Source: Amycolatopsis solani (GTDB taxonomy: Bacteria > Actinomycetota > Actinomycetes > Mycobacteriales > Pseudonocardiaceae). Taken from it: a stretch of 64,000 nucleotides of DNA. Numbering within the stretch: position 1 is the first letter of the stretch; every line of letters starts with the position of its first letter. Shown here piece after piece: positions 16,062 through 24,763 of this stretch. Below the pieces are notes generated by a model. That model had not been told where the DNA came from. It saw nothing but the letters and a program-made list of their open reading frames with translations, and searched no databases. The stretch is from contig NZ_JAWQJT010000002.1 of the NCBI RefSeq assembly GCF_033441515.1, positions 1,922,001 through 1,986,000 on the forward strand, written 5' to 3'. Both the position numbers and the translations under genes were made by a program.

Positions 16062-17516
16062 GTGAGCTGGCAGTTCGGGCCCTACCGCGTGGAGTCGCTG
16101 ATCGCGCGCGGCGGGATGGGCGAGGTGTACCGCGCCCACGACACCCGCCACGATCGTGTCGTCGCCCTCAAGCTGCTCGCCCCCGGGTTCGCCGCCGACC
16201 GGGAGTTCCAGGAGCGGTTCCGGCGGGAGGCGCACGCGGTGGCGCGGCTGCGGGAGCCGCACGTCATCCCGATCCACGCCTACGGGGAGCTCGACGGGCG
16301 GCTCTACCTCGACATGCGGCTGGTCGACGGCGACGACCTCGGCAGCAGGCTGGCCGCGGGCGGGGCGCCGCCGGTCGCCGATGCCGTCGACGTCGTCGGG
16401 CAGGTCGCGCGGGCGCTGGCCGCCGCGCACGCCGAAGGGCTGGTGCACCGGGACGTCAAGCCGTCGAACGTGCTCGTCGACGCGACCGGGTTCGCCTACC
16501 TCGTGGACTTCGGGATCGCCCGCGCGGCCGGGTCCGCCACCGGGCTCACCGCGACCGGCGGGGCTGTCGGCACCCTCGACTACATGGCGCCCGAGCGCTT
16601 CACCGACGCGCCCGCCGACCACCGCGTCGACGTCTACTCGCTGGCCTGCGTGCTCCACCAGTGCCTGACCGGCAGCAAGCCGTTCCCGGCGTCGACGGCC
16701 GCGTCGCTGATCGGCGCCCACCTGCACCAGCCGCCGCCCCGGCCGAGCGCGCTGCGGCCCGGCCTGCCCGCCGCGTTCGACGACGTGATCGCGCGGGGCA
16801 TGGCGAAGGACCCGGCGGACCGGTTCGGCTCGGTCGCGGAACTGGCCGACGCCGCGCGGGCCGCGCTCGGCGGCACCAGCCCGGTCCGCGCGGCCGCTCC
16901 GCCGACGCGGCAGGCCACCCGGGTCTCGCCGATGCCGGAGCCGGTTCCCGAGCGGCCGCGGACGGCGAAGGCGCCCTGGGTGGTCGCCGCGGTGGCGTTG
17001 CTCGCCCTCGCGGGCGTGGCCGCCTGGTTCACGATCTTCAGCCCCTCCTCGCAGCACGAGCCGACGGCGGGCCCGGCCTCGGCTTCGCCGTCCACCACGG
17101 CGCCGTCCTCCCCGCCGCCGTCGCCCGCCGCGCCGGTCACGACCACGCAGGTGAGCGTCCGGACGTCCGTCGCCACCACGGTCGTCGCGGGCGGGGCGGA
17201 CCTCGGGCTGGCGACCGCGATGAGCACGCCCGCGTGCGACGGGTCGTTCGTGGTGATCCTCGGCTCCGCCGTGACCCCGGCCCGCTACCGCGCCGACGTC
17301 CAGCGCTTCCTCGACGCGCACCCCGGCTCGAGCTACCTGCACGCGCCGAGCACCGGCTGCGGGTCGCTGCGGCAGCGGGTGAACGGCGCCGACGTGTACG
17401 CGGTCTACGCCGGGCCGTTCGCCACCAAGGAATCCGCGTGCGCCCGGCGCGGTGGCGACGCGTACGTGAAACGGCTCGACACCACGAGTTCGCCGGCGCA
17501 GGTGCTCAGCTGCTGA
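16062..17516 (+). CDS. Membrane-anchored Ser/Thr protein kinase (PknB-type)
   Basis: 484 residues. The kinase domain (about 1-265) has the Gly loop ARGGMGEV, Lys37, HRDVKPSN (Asp131), DFG (Asp149) and GTLDYMAPE. A Pro/Arg-rich juxtamembrane stretch leads to one membrane helix (about 306-326), a Ser/Thr/Pro linker, and an extracellular C-terminal domain (about 390-484). That domain ends in VYAVYAGPFATKESACA, resembling a SPOR-type peptidoglycan-binding fold. It therefore probably senses the cell wall and phosphorylates cytoplasmic targets. GTG start with the ribosome site GGAGGG; overlaps the next gene by 11 bp. Confidence 0.93.
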   Translation: MSWQFGPYRVESLIARGGMGEVYRAHDTRHDRVVALKLLAPGFAADREFQERFRREAHAVARLREPHVIPIHAYGELDGRLYLDMRLVDGDDLGSRLAAGGAPPVADAVDVVGQVARALAAAHAEGLVHRDVKPSNVLVDATGFAYLVDFGIARAAGSATGLTATGGAVGTLDYMAPERFTDAPADHRVDVYSLACVLHQCLTGSKPFPASTAASLIGAHLHQPPPRPSALRPGLPAAFDDVIARGMAKDPADRFGSVAELADAARAALGGTSPVRAAAPPTRQATRVSPMPEPVPERPRTAKAPWVVAAVALLALAGVAAWFTIFSPSSQHEPTAGPASASPSTTAPSSPPPSPAAPVTTTQVSVRTSVATTVVAGGADLGLATAMSTPACDGSFVVILGSAVTPARYRADVQRFLDAHPGSSYLHAPSTGCGSLRQRVNGADVYAVYAGPFATKESACARRGGDAYVKRLDTTSSPAQVLSC

Positions 17517-18423
17517 GCCCGTCCCAGACGGAGTTGGCGTCCACAAAGGACTTCAGCGGCCCGGTCAGCCGGGCGTCGCCGCGGCCGTTCAGCTCGTCGG
17601 AGGCGATGCGGCGGGCGACGCCGGCGAGGAAGTCGGCGATCTGGACCCGGGCGTCGGCGCGGGAGTCGACGAACCGGACGCCGGCCAGCCGGTGGCCGAG
17701 GGTGGCTTTGAGCTGCAGCACGCGCTCGGCGGTCAGGGCGAGCTGTTCGTCGTGGACCAGCGCGACCGGCGTGCCGTCCGCGCTCCAGTGGCGGATCGTG
17801 TGGAGCACCGCGGGCACCAGCGGGTCGAGCACCGGCACCAGGCCCGGGTCGCTCGCCAGCCGCGCGCGGTAGGCGGCCACGCGGTCGGCGCCGCCGCGGA
17901 AGAGGCCGAGGATTTCGCCGGCTTCGCCAGGGGTCGCGGCGAGGTCGCCGACCAGCGCGAAGAACCGCTCCGGCGACGTCGTCACGCCGCGCCGGGGGTT
18001 GAGCCGCAGCACGCTGGTGAACGCGGTCAGGAAGTACTTCCAGCGAGCGGCGCCGAACGCGGCGGGGCCCGCGCGGTGGAGGGTGGGGGCGAGCTCACCC
18101 GCGTCCGGCCCGGCCAGCAGCTCGACCGCGGCGCGCACGGCGAAGAGCTTCTTGTCGGTCAGGTGGACGTGGCCGTGGCCGTCGAGCGGGCCGCCGGGGT
18201 CGAGCAGCCACTCGAGCACCGCGCGGTGCTTGGCGCGCAGCAGGTGGTTGGCCTTGTATTCCTCGGCCGGGGAGCCGATGCGCGCGCGGATTTCGCGCAC
18301 GCAGTCCGCGGCGGCGTCCGGGGTCAGCCACACCCCGGCGTGGGCGAAGACGTCGGTCTCGCCGCCGAGCAGGTTTTCGCCCTCCGAGCCCGACTCGTCG
18401 CAGGCGATCTCGACCGGGCTCAC
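17506..18423 (-). CDS. DUF3800-like protein
   Basis: 305 residues from GTG. The N-terminal IACDESGSEGEN carries the DESG signature of DUF3800, an RNase H-like fold often found near mobile and defence genes. A second conserved region near the C-terminus (VRFVDSRADARVQIADFLAGVARR) supplies the acidic residues VQIADF typical of the family. Function unknown; nuclease activity is an inference from fold. No defence partner is adjacent. Confidence 0.8.
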   Translation of the reverse strand: MSPVEIACDESGSEGENLLGGETDVFAHAGVWLTPDAAADCVREIRARIGSPAEEYKANHLLRAKHRAVLEWLLDPGGPLDGHGHVHLTDKKLFAVRAAVELLAGPDAGELAPTLHRAGPAAFGAARWKYFLTAFTSVLRLNPRRGVTTSPERFFALVGDLAATPGEAGEILGLFRGGADRVAAYRARLASDPGLVPVLDPLVPAVLHTIRHWSADGTPVALVHDEQLALTAERVLQLKATLGHRLAGVRFVDSRADARVQIADFLAGVARRIASDELNGRGDARLTGPLKSFVDANSVWDGLSS

Positions 18424-18558
18424 CCGCCCGATGGTGCCAGAGCGAGCCGCGCGCGGCGACCGCTTTGACCGCACCCCGGTCACGGTTGGGCCACGGCGGC
18501 TAACGACCACGCCAGGTCCGGTGACTCGCGAAGAACAGGGGTTCCCGGGGAGGCGCGG

Positions 18559-20610
18559 ATGACCGAGAACAACCGCCCGGCCCGGCTCGCACTCACCGCG
18601 GCCGTGGTCGCGCTGCTGCTGAGCGGGACGGGAATCCTGGTGCGGCAGGGGTTTCCGGCGCGTCCGGGTGGGACGGTCGCGGGGATCGAGGTCACCGGAG
18701 TCCCGGCGGTGGTACGCCCGGCGCCGGAGCCGGCGGTGACGACACCACTGACCCGCCGAACGGGCAGCGGCGCGGACATCGGTTTCACCGGCGGCGTGGC
18801 CCGTCTCCGGATCGCGGCGGCGGCACCGCTGCCGGGCTTCGCGGCAGTGGTCATCACCACGGACGGAACCCGTCTCCTGCCCGCGGCTTACGACACGGCG
18901 ACGCGGAGCATCGTGGCGGACCTGCCACGGCCGGGGCGGTTCTGGGGTGGGCTGCTCGATCTGGGTGCGCTGGGTCGTGACGTAGTGCCGGCCCCGGCGG
19001 CCCGGCCGGGGTGCGTCGGGCGGGCGGCGAGTTTTGGCGGTGTGACGGTCGTGGCGGGGCAGGTGGGCGGTGCCGGCGGCTCGACCGCCGGTGGCTCGAC
19101 CGCCGGTGGCGGGGGTACTGGCGGCTCCGAACGGCCGGCCGGTTCCGGCAGCAAGACCGGCGGCCCCGGCCGCGGGGCCGGCTCCGGCGGGCTGGCCAAC
19201 CTCGGTGGCCCAGACGGTCCCGGCAGTGCGACCGGCTCCGGCACCGAGGGCACGACCACCTCCGGCAACACAGCCAGCCCGGGCAGCACGGCCAACCTCG
19301 GTGGCACAGCCGGCTCGGGCAGCGCAGCCGAGGTCGGCAGCACGACCACCGGCACAGCGGGCGCGACTCCCTCCGGAAGCACAGCCGGTTCCGGCAATGC
19401 GGCGAGCTCCGGTGGCACAGCCGGCTCCGCCAGCGCAGCCAAGGTTGGCAACGCGACCACCGGCACAGCGGGCCCGACTCCCTCCGGCAGCGCAGCCGGC
19501 TCCGGCAATGCGGCGAGCTCCGGCAGTGCGGCCGGCTCCGGTGGCGCGGCTAGCTCCGGCAGCACGGCCAACCTCGGCGGTACAGCCGGCCCCGGCAACG
19601 CGGCCGGCTCCGGCAGCACGACCGTCGTCCCCGGGCACGCGGCCGACCCCAGCGGCGAAACCGCCAGCCCTGGGCAGGCTGATGCGCCGGTGTGGGTCTG
19701 CGTCACCGCGGGCTCCGGACGCGCCGGGGTTACCCTTACCTCGAACGCGCGCGTTCCCTACCGGGTCGCCGTGCCGTCGAACTGGGCGGACTCCGCCGCG
19801 CGGACCGGGGTCGCCGCGCCGCTGGATCTGCTCTGGCCGGGCGCCTCCGTGAGCTACGAAGTCCCGTTCGCCCGCCTGCCGGCGACGCTGCGTGGTCAGC
19901 CCGATCCCGGGCCCGCTCTCGGTGCGCTGCTGGCCGCCGCCGCTCATCGGGTGGCCGCGTTGTTCGGCTCGGCCGTCGGGTCCGGGCCGGCGCCGGGCGT
20001 GCTGACCTGCGCCGCCACCACCGCGGCCGCCCGGTACAGCGCCGATCGGGCCGCCGCCGATATGGCCGCCGATGTGTGGGCCGCGCTCGGAGCGTGTCAC
20101 CTCGATGGCGGGGACACCGTGCGCTGGTTCCTCGCCGCCGGGATCGGGGCAGTTGCCGGCGCGCCCGCGGCGGGTCCCGCCTTCGAAGTCCCCGTCACCG
20201 CCGGGCGGGTGCAGCGGTTCACGCAGGTCCTCGAGTACCGGGCCAAGACCGGCGCGCCCGCGAGTGGGCGGTGCGGGGCCGTGTCCGCGGTTTCCGGGCG
20301 CCACGACGCCTACCGGTGCACCAGCGGCGGCACCACCTACGACCCGTGCTTCGCCACGACGGAGTCGCGGGTCGTCTGCCCGACCTCGGTGACCGGGGCC
20401 GTGCTGCTCACCTACGCCGGTGACCTGCCGTCGCCGCCGCAGGCTGGGGGCGGCGGGAAGCCCTTCCTGCTCGTGCTCGCGAACGGGCTGCAGTGCCTGG
20501 CCGTCGCGGGCGGTGGGTACTCCTGCACCGACGGCCGGACCCGTGACGTCGACACGTCCAGTCCGATGTGGACGGTTGACGGCGTCACCGTCGTGAAGGC
20601 CTACACCTAG
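18559..20610 (+). CDS. Large exported Gly/Ser/Ala/Thr-rich protein of unknown function
   Basis: 683 residues. A hydrophobic N-terminal helix (LALTAAVVALLLSGTGILV, about 10-28) should act as signal anchor. Residues about 30-165 are a globular region. About 166-375 are an almost pure Gly/Ser/Ala/Thr linker containing a tandem 37-residue repeat. About 376-683 form a Cys-containing globular domain (at least eight Cys, for example DPCFATTESRVVCP). ATG with ribosome site GGGAGG 5 nt upstream. Likely a surface protein whose two domains are held apart by a flexible spacer. I recognise no family. Its TAG shares a CTAG palindrome with the convergent Rieske gene. Confidence 0.8.
   Translation: MTENNRPARLALTAAVVALLLSGTGILVRQGFPARPGGTVAGIEVTGVPAVVRPAPEPAVTTPLTRRTGSGADIGFTGGVARLRIAAAAPLPGFAAVVITTDGTRLLPAAYDTATRSIVADLPRPGRFWGGLLDLGALGRDVVPAPAARPGCVGRAASFGGVTVVAGQVGGAGGSTAGGSTAGGGGTGGSERPAGSGSKTGGPGRGAGSGGLANLGGPDGPGSATGSGTEGTTTSGNTASPGSTANLGGTAGSGSAAEVGSTTTGTAGATPSGSTAGSGNAASSGGTAGSASAAKVGNATTGTAGPTPSGSAAGSGNAASSGSAAGSGGAASSGSTANLGGTAGPGNAAGSGSTTVVPGHAADPSGETASPGQADAPVWVCVTAGSGRAGVTLTSNARVPYRVAVPSNWADSAARTGVAAPLDLLWPGASVSYEVPFARLPATLRGQPDPGPALGALLAAAAHRVAALFGSAVGSGPAPGVLTCAATTAAARYSADRAAADMAADVWAALGACHLDGGDTVRWFLAAGIGAVAGAPAAGPAFEVPVTAGRVQRFTQVLEYRAKTGAPASGRCGAVSAVSGRHDAYRCTSGGTTYDPCFATTESRVVCPTSVTGAVLLTYAGDLPSPPQAGGGGKPFLLVLANGLQCLAVAGGGYSCTDGRTRDVDTSSPMWTVDGVTVVKAYT
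19303..19524 (+). repeat. Tandem 111-bp in-frame duplication within the Gly/Ser linker
   Basis: Two adjacent 37-codon units begin at 19303 and 19414 (GTAGSGSAAEVG... and GTAGSASAAKVG...). By eye 31 of 37 residues are identical. Looser copies of the same vocabulary flank them. Confidence 0.75.
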
Positions 20611-21035
20611 GTCAGGGTGATCTTGCCGCCGGTGACCGTGACCGCCTTCTTCGGCAGGGGCTGGGAGGCCGGGCCGTTCGCGACCGAGCCGTCGGCGATC
20701 TTGAACTTGCTGCCGTGGCAGGGGCAGGAAATCGTGCCGTCCGCGACGGTGTCGACCGTGCAGCCCTGGTGGGTGCAGACGGCCGAGAAGGCCGCGAACG
20801 TCCCCGCCGCCGGCTGGGTCACCACCACCTGCTTGTCCGCGAACACTTTGCCACCGCCGACCGGGATGTCCGCGGCGGCGCCGAGTTCCGTGCCACCCGC
20901 CGCCGGGGGTGGCTGGGCCGCCGAGGGCGGAGCCTGGGTGCCGCCGTAGGTGCTGCAGCCGGCCACCAGCCCGGCGCCCAGGACCGTCAGGGCCGTCCGG
21001 CGCGCCAGCACCGGGTCCACGTCGTCGTCGCGCAC
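20607..21035 (-). CDS. Rieske [2Fe-2S] lipoprotein
   Basis: 142 residues. A twin-arginine-type start (ARRTALTVLGAG) runs into a lipobox (LVAGC, Cys27), so the folded cluster protein is probably exported by Tat and anchored to the outer membrane face. A Pro/Ala linker follows, then the Rieske domain with CTHQGC (Cys87, His89, Cys92) and CPCHGS (Cys104, Cys106, His107). It carries electrons, but no adjacent cytochrome bc or oxygenase is present. Last gene of a three-gene operon. Confidence 0.92.
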   Translation of the reverse strand: MRDDDVDPVLARRTALTVLGAGLVAGCSTYGGTQAPPSAAQPPPAAGGTELGAAADIPVGGGKVFADKQVVVTQPAAGTFAAFSAVCTHQGCTVDTVADGTISCPCHGSKFKIADGSVANGPASQPLPKKAVTVTGGKITLT

Positions 21036-21048
21036 TCGCGTCCTCCGC

Positions 21049-21591
21049 CTAGAAGGTCAAACCGGACTGGGTGAAGAACCACAGCGACGCGCTCAGCCAG
21101 AGCCCGACCAGCCCGGTGAAGACGAGCCCGCCGAGCACCGGCAGCGCCCACGCGGGCGCGCCGTCCTTGCGCAGCAGCAGCATCTTCGCGACGAACACGC
21201 CGTAGAAGAAGCAGCCCAGCAGGGAATGCAGCAGGACGCGCGTGTCGAACGACTGGAACCCCAGCGCGTACAGGCAGTGCAGCGCCACCGGGATCGACAC
21301 GAGGAAGGCCGCCCGGCCCGACCAGCGGTGCACCGCGCCCATCCACGCGGGCGTCGCGCCGAGCTTGCCGTACAGCGAAAGCGCCGAGAGCAGCTGGACG
21401 ACGGCGAGCACGACGACCACCGTCGCCAGCCACGCCTTCACCGACTGCGGGCTGGAGAACCCGGCGACGTTCACCGCGACGCCGGTCGGCGTGTGCAGGC
21501 TGCCGTAGACGCCGAGCACCACCGCGACGACGGCGCCGGCGAGCAGCGGGACCAGGAGCGCGACCGCGGTGCGGCGCCCGGCCGTGGTCAT
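21049..21591 (-). CDS. Four-to-five-helix membrane protein (DUF6529/cytochrome b561-like)
   Basis: 180 residues with hydrophobic helices at about 8-28, 55-73, 92-110, 118-136 and 145-170. Conserved-looking His residues in helices 3 and 4 (GAVHRWSGRAA, IPVALHCLY, VLLHSLLG) could bind haem b. The ATG overlaps the stop of the upstream exported-protein gene (TGATG), and the Rieske gene follows after 13 bp. Context suggests a membrane electron carrier handing electrons to the Rieske protein; the family name is from memory of such operons. Confidence 0.75.
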   Translation of the reverse strand: MTTAGRRTAVALLVPLLAGAVVAVVLGVYGSLHTPTGVAVNVAGFSSPQSVKAWLATVVVVLAVVQLLSALSLYGKLGATPAWMGAVHRWSGRAAFLVSIPVALHCLYALGFQSFDTRVLLHSLLGCFFYGVFVAKMLLLRKDGAPAWALPVLGGLVFTGLVGLWLSASLWFFTQSGLTF

Positions 21592-22280
21592 CAGAAGTCA
21601 CCGGTCCCGGCCAGGCCGGTGACCGCCTCGGCGGTCACCGGGGCGCCGTCGACGGTCGCGGTGCCCGCGGCCGGGTCGAGCGCCGGGGCGGCCGTGGCGT
21701 CGTCACCCGTGGCGAGGACGGCGAGGACGCCGACCTGGCTGCCGTCGGGCAGCACGATCCAGCCCACCTTCGCCTGCTGCCCCTTCACCTTCGGCGTGGC
21801 CCGGTAGAGCCCGGCGGGCTTCTTCGCCACCGGCGCCGTGAACTGCCACGTCTTGCCGGACGCGGTCACCGTGCCGGTCACCGCGGTGGCGTCGAAACTG
21901 CCGGTCAGCGCGGTGTTCTTGGCGCCCTTCAGGTCCAGTTTCCCGCCGGTCGTCACGCCTTGCAGCCACGCCTCGACCTTCTTGCCGTCGCAGAGGTAGG
22001 CGATGGCGTGGCCGTCGCGCACCGACACCGCGACCGACGCGCCGCCGCCGGTCACGCGCCCGGCGTAGTCCGCCCGCGCGGGCGCGTCGGGCTTCGGCGC
22101 TTCCGACGTCGTCGTCGCGGCCGGCGCCGGCGCCGCCGTGGTGCTGCTCGCGGCGCCCGCCGCGTTCGCGGCTCCGGCGACCGGCGCGGCGCCGGTCCCC
22201 GTCGCCAGGTTGACGATCCCGATCCCGCCGGCGAGCGCGACGCCGGCGAGCAACGTGTACAACGGCCCCGGATGTTTCAT
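21591..22280 (-). CDS. Exported protein of the Rieske operon
   Basis: 229 residues. A signal-anchor helix (LYTLLAGVALAGGIGIVNLA) is followed by an Ala/Thr/Pro linker (about 35-75) and a beta-rich domain. That domain contains YAGRVTGGGASVAVSVRDGHAIAYLCDGKKVEAWLQG and ends in GTGDF. The beta domain recalls secreted proteins whose genes sit beside oxidoreductases, but I cannot assign a function. ATG chosen at MKHPGP, with GGGGAAG upstream. First gene of the operon, translationally coupled to the membrane protein. Confidence 0.75.
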   Translation of the reverse strand: MKHPGPLYTLLAGVALAGGIGIVNLATGTGAAPVAGAANAAGAASSTTAAPAPAATTTSEAPKPDAPARADYAGRVTGGGASVAVSVRDGHAIAYLCDGKKVEAWLQGVTTGGKLDLKGAKNTALTGSFDATAVTGTVTASGKTWQFTAPVAKKPAGLYRATPKVKGQQAKVGWIVLPDGSQVGVLAVLATGDDATAAPALDPAAGTATVDGAPVTAEAVTGLAGTGDF

Positions 22281-22413
22281 GTTCTTCCCCGCATTCCCCT
22301 GACCCACCACCGTGCCCGTAACACGGAGGTCGGGGCGGAACGGCTCAACGCTACGCGCGGAAAAGAGGTATCGCTTAGCCCCCGCAACCGGGTGGTTCTG
22401 GTTGACTGGCGCC

Positions 22414-23436
22414 ATGCTGCCCTGGGAAGGCGACCTCGCCGGCCGGCTCGACCGGCACACCGTGGAGTCCGAGCTGCTGCGGGGCAACCCGCTCGGCGAC
22501 CCGCACGAACGGCCGCTGTGGGTGTACGTCCCGCCGGGCTACGACGACGGCGACGAGCGCTACCCGGCGGTGTACGTCATCCAGGGCTACACCGGGCACG
22601 TGGCGATGTGGGCCAACCGGACGCCGTTCCGGCAGACCTTCCTGGAGACCGCCGACGCGGTCTTCGCCGGCGGGGCCCCGGGCTGCGTGGTCGTGTACGT
22701 CGACGCGTGGACCGCCTACGGCGGCTCCCAGTTCGTCGATTCGCCCGGCACCGGCCGCTACCACTCGTACCTGTGCGACGAGATCGTGCCTTGGGTGGAC
22801 GCGCACTACCGGACCCTGCCCGCCGCCGCGTCCCGCGCGATCGCCGGCAAGTCCTCGGGCGGGTTCGGCGCGATGATCACGCCGATGCTGCGCCCCGACC
22901 TGTTCGGCGCGCTCGCGACGCACGCGGGCGACTCGCTGTACGAGCTGAGTTACGTCCAGGACTTCGGCAAGGGGGCCCGCGCGCTGCGCGGCTACGACCA
23001 GGACATCCTGAAGTGGTGGGCGGACTTCCGCTCGCGCCCGTCGTTCACCAAGCCGGAGGACGCGACCCTGCTGCAGCTGCTCGGCGTCTCGGCGTGCTTC
23101 TCGGCCCGCGAGGACGGGACGCCCGAGCTGCCGTGCGACCCGCTGACCGGCGCCGTCCGGCCGGAGGTGTGGGAACGTTGGCTGGCCTGGGACCCGGTCC
23201 GGATGGTGCCGGAGCACGCGGCGGCGATCCGGGACTTGCGTGCGGTGTGGATCGACGCGGGCACCAGCGACGAGTACTACCTCGACCTCGGCGCCGAGGC
23301 CTTCCGCGCGGCGATCGCGGAGGCGGGCTTGCCCGACGAACGCGTGCACTTCGAGCTGTTCGACGCCGGCCACGCGGCGATCGACTACCGCTACCCGCTC
23401 TCGCTGGCGTGGCTCGCCGGGCGGCTGGCCCGGTGA
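22414..23436 (+). CDS. Putative esterase (esterase D / PF00756 family)
   Basis: 340 residues, alpha/beta hydrolase of the esterase D group: VYVPPGYDDGDERYPAVYVIQGY, nucleophile elbow GKSSGG (Ser147), a late Asp (WIDAGTSDEYY) and His (FDAGHAAIDYRY). The group includes S-formylglutathione hydrolases, mycolyl-transferase-like and ferric-enterobactin esterases; there is no signal peptide, so a cytoplasmic carboxylesterase is likely. The ATG used gives the normal N-terminus. Its stop overlaps the next gene's GTG (GTGA), indicating an operon of two hydrolases. Confidence 0.88.
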   Translation: MLPWEGDLAGRLDRHTVESELLRGNPLGDPHERPLWVYVPPGYDDGDERYPAVYVIQGYTGHVAMWANRTPFRQTFLETADAVFAGGAPGCVVVYVDAWTAYGGSQFVDSPGTGRYHSYLCDEIVPWVDAHYRTLPAAASRAIAGKSSGGFGAMITPMLRPDLFGALATHAGDSLYELSYVQDFGKGARALRGYDQDILKWWADFRSRPSFTKPEDATLLQLLGVSACFSAREDGTPELPCDPLTGAVRPEVWERWLAWDPVRMVPEHAAAIRDLRAVWIDAGTSDEYYLDLGAEAFRAAIAEAGLPDERVHFELFDAGHAAIDYRYPLSLAWLAGRLAR

Positions 23437-24287
23437 CCGCGTTCGCCGAACGCGACCTGACGCTGCCCGGCGGGCGCACCCTGCACGTCTACGACAGCGG
23501 TGGCCCGGGGCGGCTCACCGTCCTGTGGCACCACGGCACGCCCAACCTCGGGGCGCCGCCCGGGCCGCTGCTGCCGCTGGGCGAGGAGCTCGGGATCCGC
23601 TGGATCTCCTACGACCGGCCCGGTTACGGGAGCTCGACGCCGGTGCCGGAGCGGTCGGTCGGGACCGCCGGCGAGTACGCGACCGCGGTCGCCGACGCGC
23701 TCGGGGTCGGGCGCTTCGCCGTCCTGGGCCACTCCGGGGGCAGTTCCCACGCGCTCGCCTGCGCGGCGCTGCTGCCCGATCGCGTCGTCGCGGCCGCCGG
23801 GCTCGCCGCGGTGGCGCCGTTTTACGGGGAGAATTGGTTCGCGGGCATGGCCGATCCGGGTTCCCTGCGGGCCGCCACCGAAGGCCGGGCCGCCAAGGAA
23901 CGGTACGAAGCGGCCGCGCGGTTCGACCCCGCGGTGTTCACCGACGCCGACTTCGCCGCGCTGAAGGGGTCGTGGTCGTGGCTCGACAGCGTCGTCCAGC
24001 CCGCGCTCGGAGCCGTCGGGCTGATCGACGACGACCTCGCCTACGTCGCGCCCTGGGGCGCCGACCCGGCGGCCATCGCCGTGCCCGTGCTGCTGGTGCA
24101 CGGCGAGGACGACCGGATGGTCCCCGCCGCGCACAGCCGGTGGCTCGCCGCGCGGTGCCCCCGCGCCGAGCTCCGGCTCACCCCCGGCGACGGGCACATC
24201 TCCGTGCTGGACCACGCCGCCGCCGCACTCACCTGGCTCGCCGATCAGGCGAGCAGCGCCAGCGAAGCGACCACGGGCGCCAGGTAG
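23433..24287 (+). CDS. Alpha/beta hydrolase
   Basis: 284 residues: oxyanion region WHHGTPN, YDRPGYGSS, nucleophile GHSGGSS (Ser101), Asp in LVHGEDDRMVP and His in GDGHISVLDH. A lid of about 80 residues lies between the nucleophile and the Asp. The GTG start lies inside the stop of the upstream esterase, so the two are translationally coupled. Substrate unknown. Its 3' end overlaps the convergent DoxX-like gene by 43 bp. Confidence 0.88.
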   Translation: MTAFAERDLTLPGGRTLHVYDSGGPGRLTVLWHHGTPNLGAPPGPLLPLGEELGIRWISYDRPGYGSSTPVPERSVGTAGEYATAVADALGVGRFAVLGHSGGSSHALACAALLPDRVVAAAGLAAVAPFYGENWFAGMADPGSLRAATEGRAAKERYEAAARFDPAVFTDADFAALKGSWSWLDSVVQPALGAVGLIDDDLAYVAPWGADPAAIAVPVLLVHGEDDRMVPAAHSRWLAARCPRAELRLTPGDGHISVLDHAAAALTWLADQASSASEATTGAR

Positions 24288-24586
24288 ATCAGCGGGAACG
24301 CCACGTGGGTGTACGACCGGGCGCGCAGCACGGTGACGACCGCGCCGGCGAAGTAGAGCACCAGGCCGATCGCCGCCGCGACGCCGATCGCCGGCACGAA
24401 CAGCCCGACGACCAGGCCCACGGCGCCGGCCGCCTTGGCGGTGCCCAGCCACGGCCACCACGCCTCGGGCACGCCGTATTCGGTGATCGGCTCGACGACC
24501 CACTTCGCGCGGGTGAACACCGAAACCGCCGAGAACCCCACGAACGCCGCGGCGGCAAGGGTGACGATCAGGTAGGCAGTCGACAT
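24245..24586 (-). CDS. DoxX-like membrane protein
   Basis: 113 residues with four membrane helices (about 5-22, 46-64, 66-85, 95-112) and the family pattern WLGTAKAAGAVGLVVGL. The ribosome site GAGGAG lies 5 nt before ATG. DoxX-like proteins are small quinone- or redox-linked membrane proteins of unclear role. It is followed downstream by the degenerate tandem repeats. Confidence 0.82.
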   Translation of the reverse strand: MSTAYLIVTLAAAAFVGFSAVSVFTRAKWVVEPITEYGVPEAWWPWLGTAKAAGAVGLVVGLFVPAIGVAAAIGLVLYFAGAVVTVLRARSYTHVAFPLIYLAPVVASLALLA

Positions 24587-24763
24587 CGGAACTCCTCGGG
24601 GAGGTCGCGGGCACCGGGGTTCCGGCGCGCCATCACCCCCACGACTCCGCGGGGCGAGCCGATGTGACCGGGTATGACCGCGATCACAGCACCAGCCGGA
24701 TCACCTCCGCTCCGCCGCTGATCAGGCCGGCCGGGCGGGACGGCGGGTGACCGGCACTCACGA

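Noticed and set aside
17506..18423. DUF3800 gene as part of a defence island or mobile element
   Set aside because: The family is often found in such places, but no integrase, methylase, nuclease or toxin genes lie nearby, and the neighbours are ordinary chromosomal genes.
18424..20304. Extension of the DUF3800 frame far upstream on the minus strand
   Set aside because: The extra residues are the shadow of the Gly/Ser linker of the divergent exported-protein gene; the DESG motif fixes the start at the GTG near 18423.
22281..22413. ECF-type promoter before the Rieske operon
   Set aside because: A TTGAGC / TGTTAC pair with an 18-bp spacer can be drawn, but the match is too loose to report as a feature.
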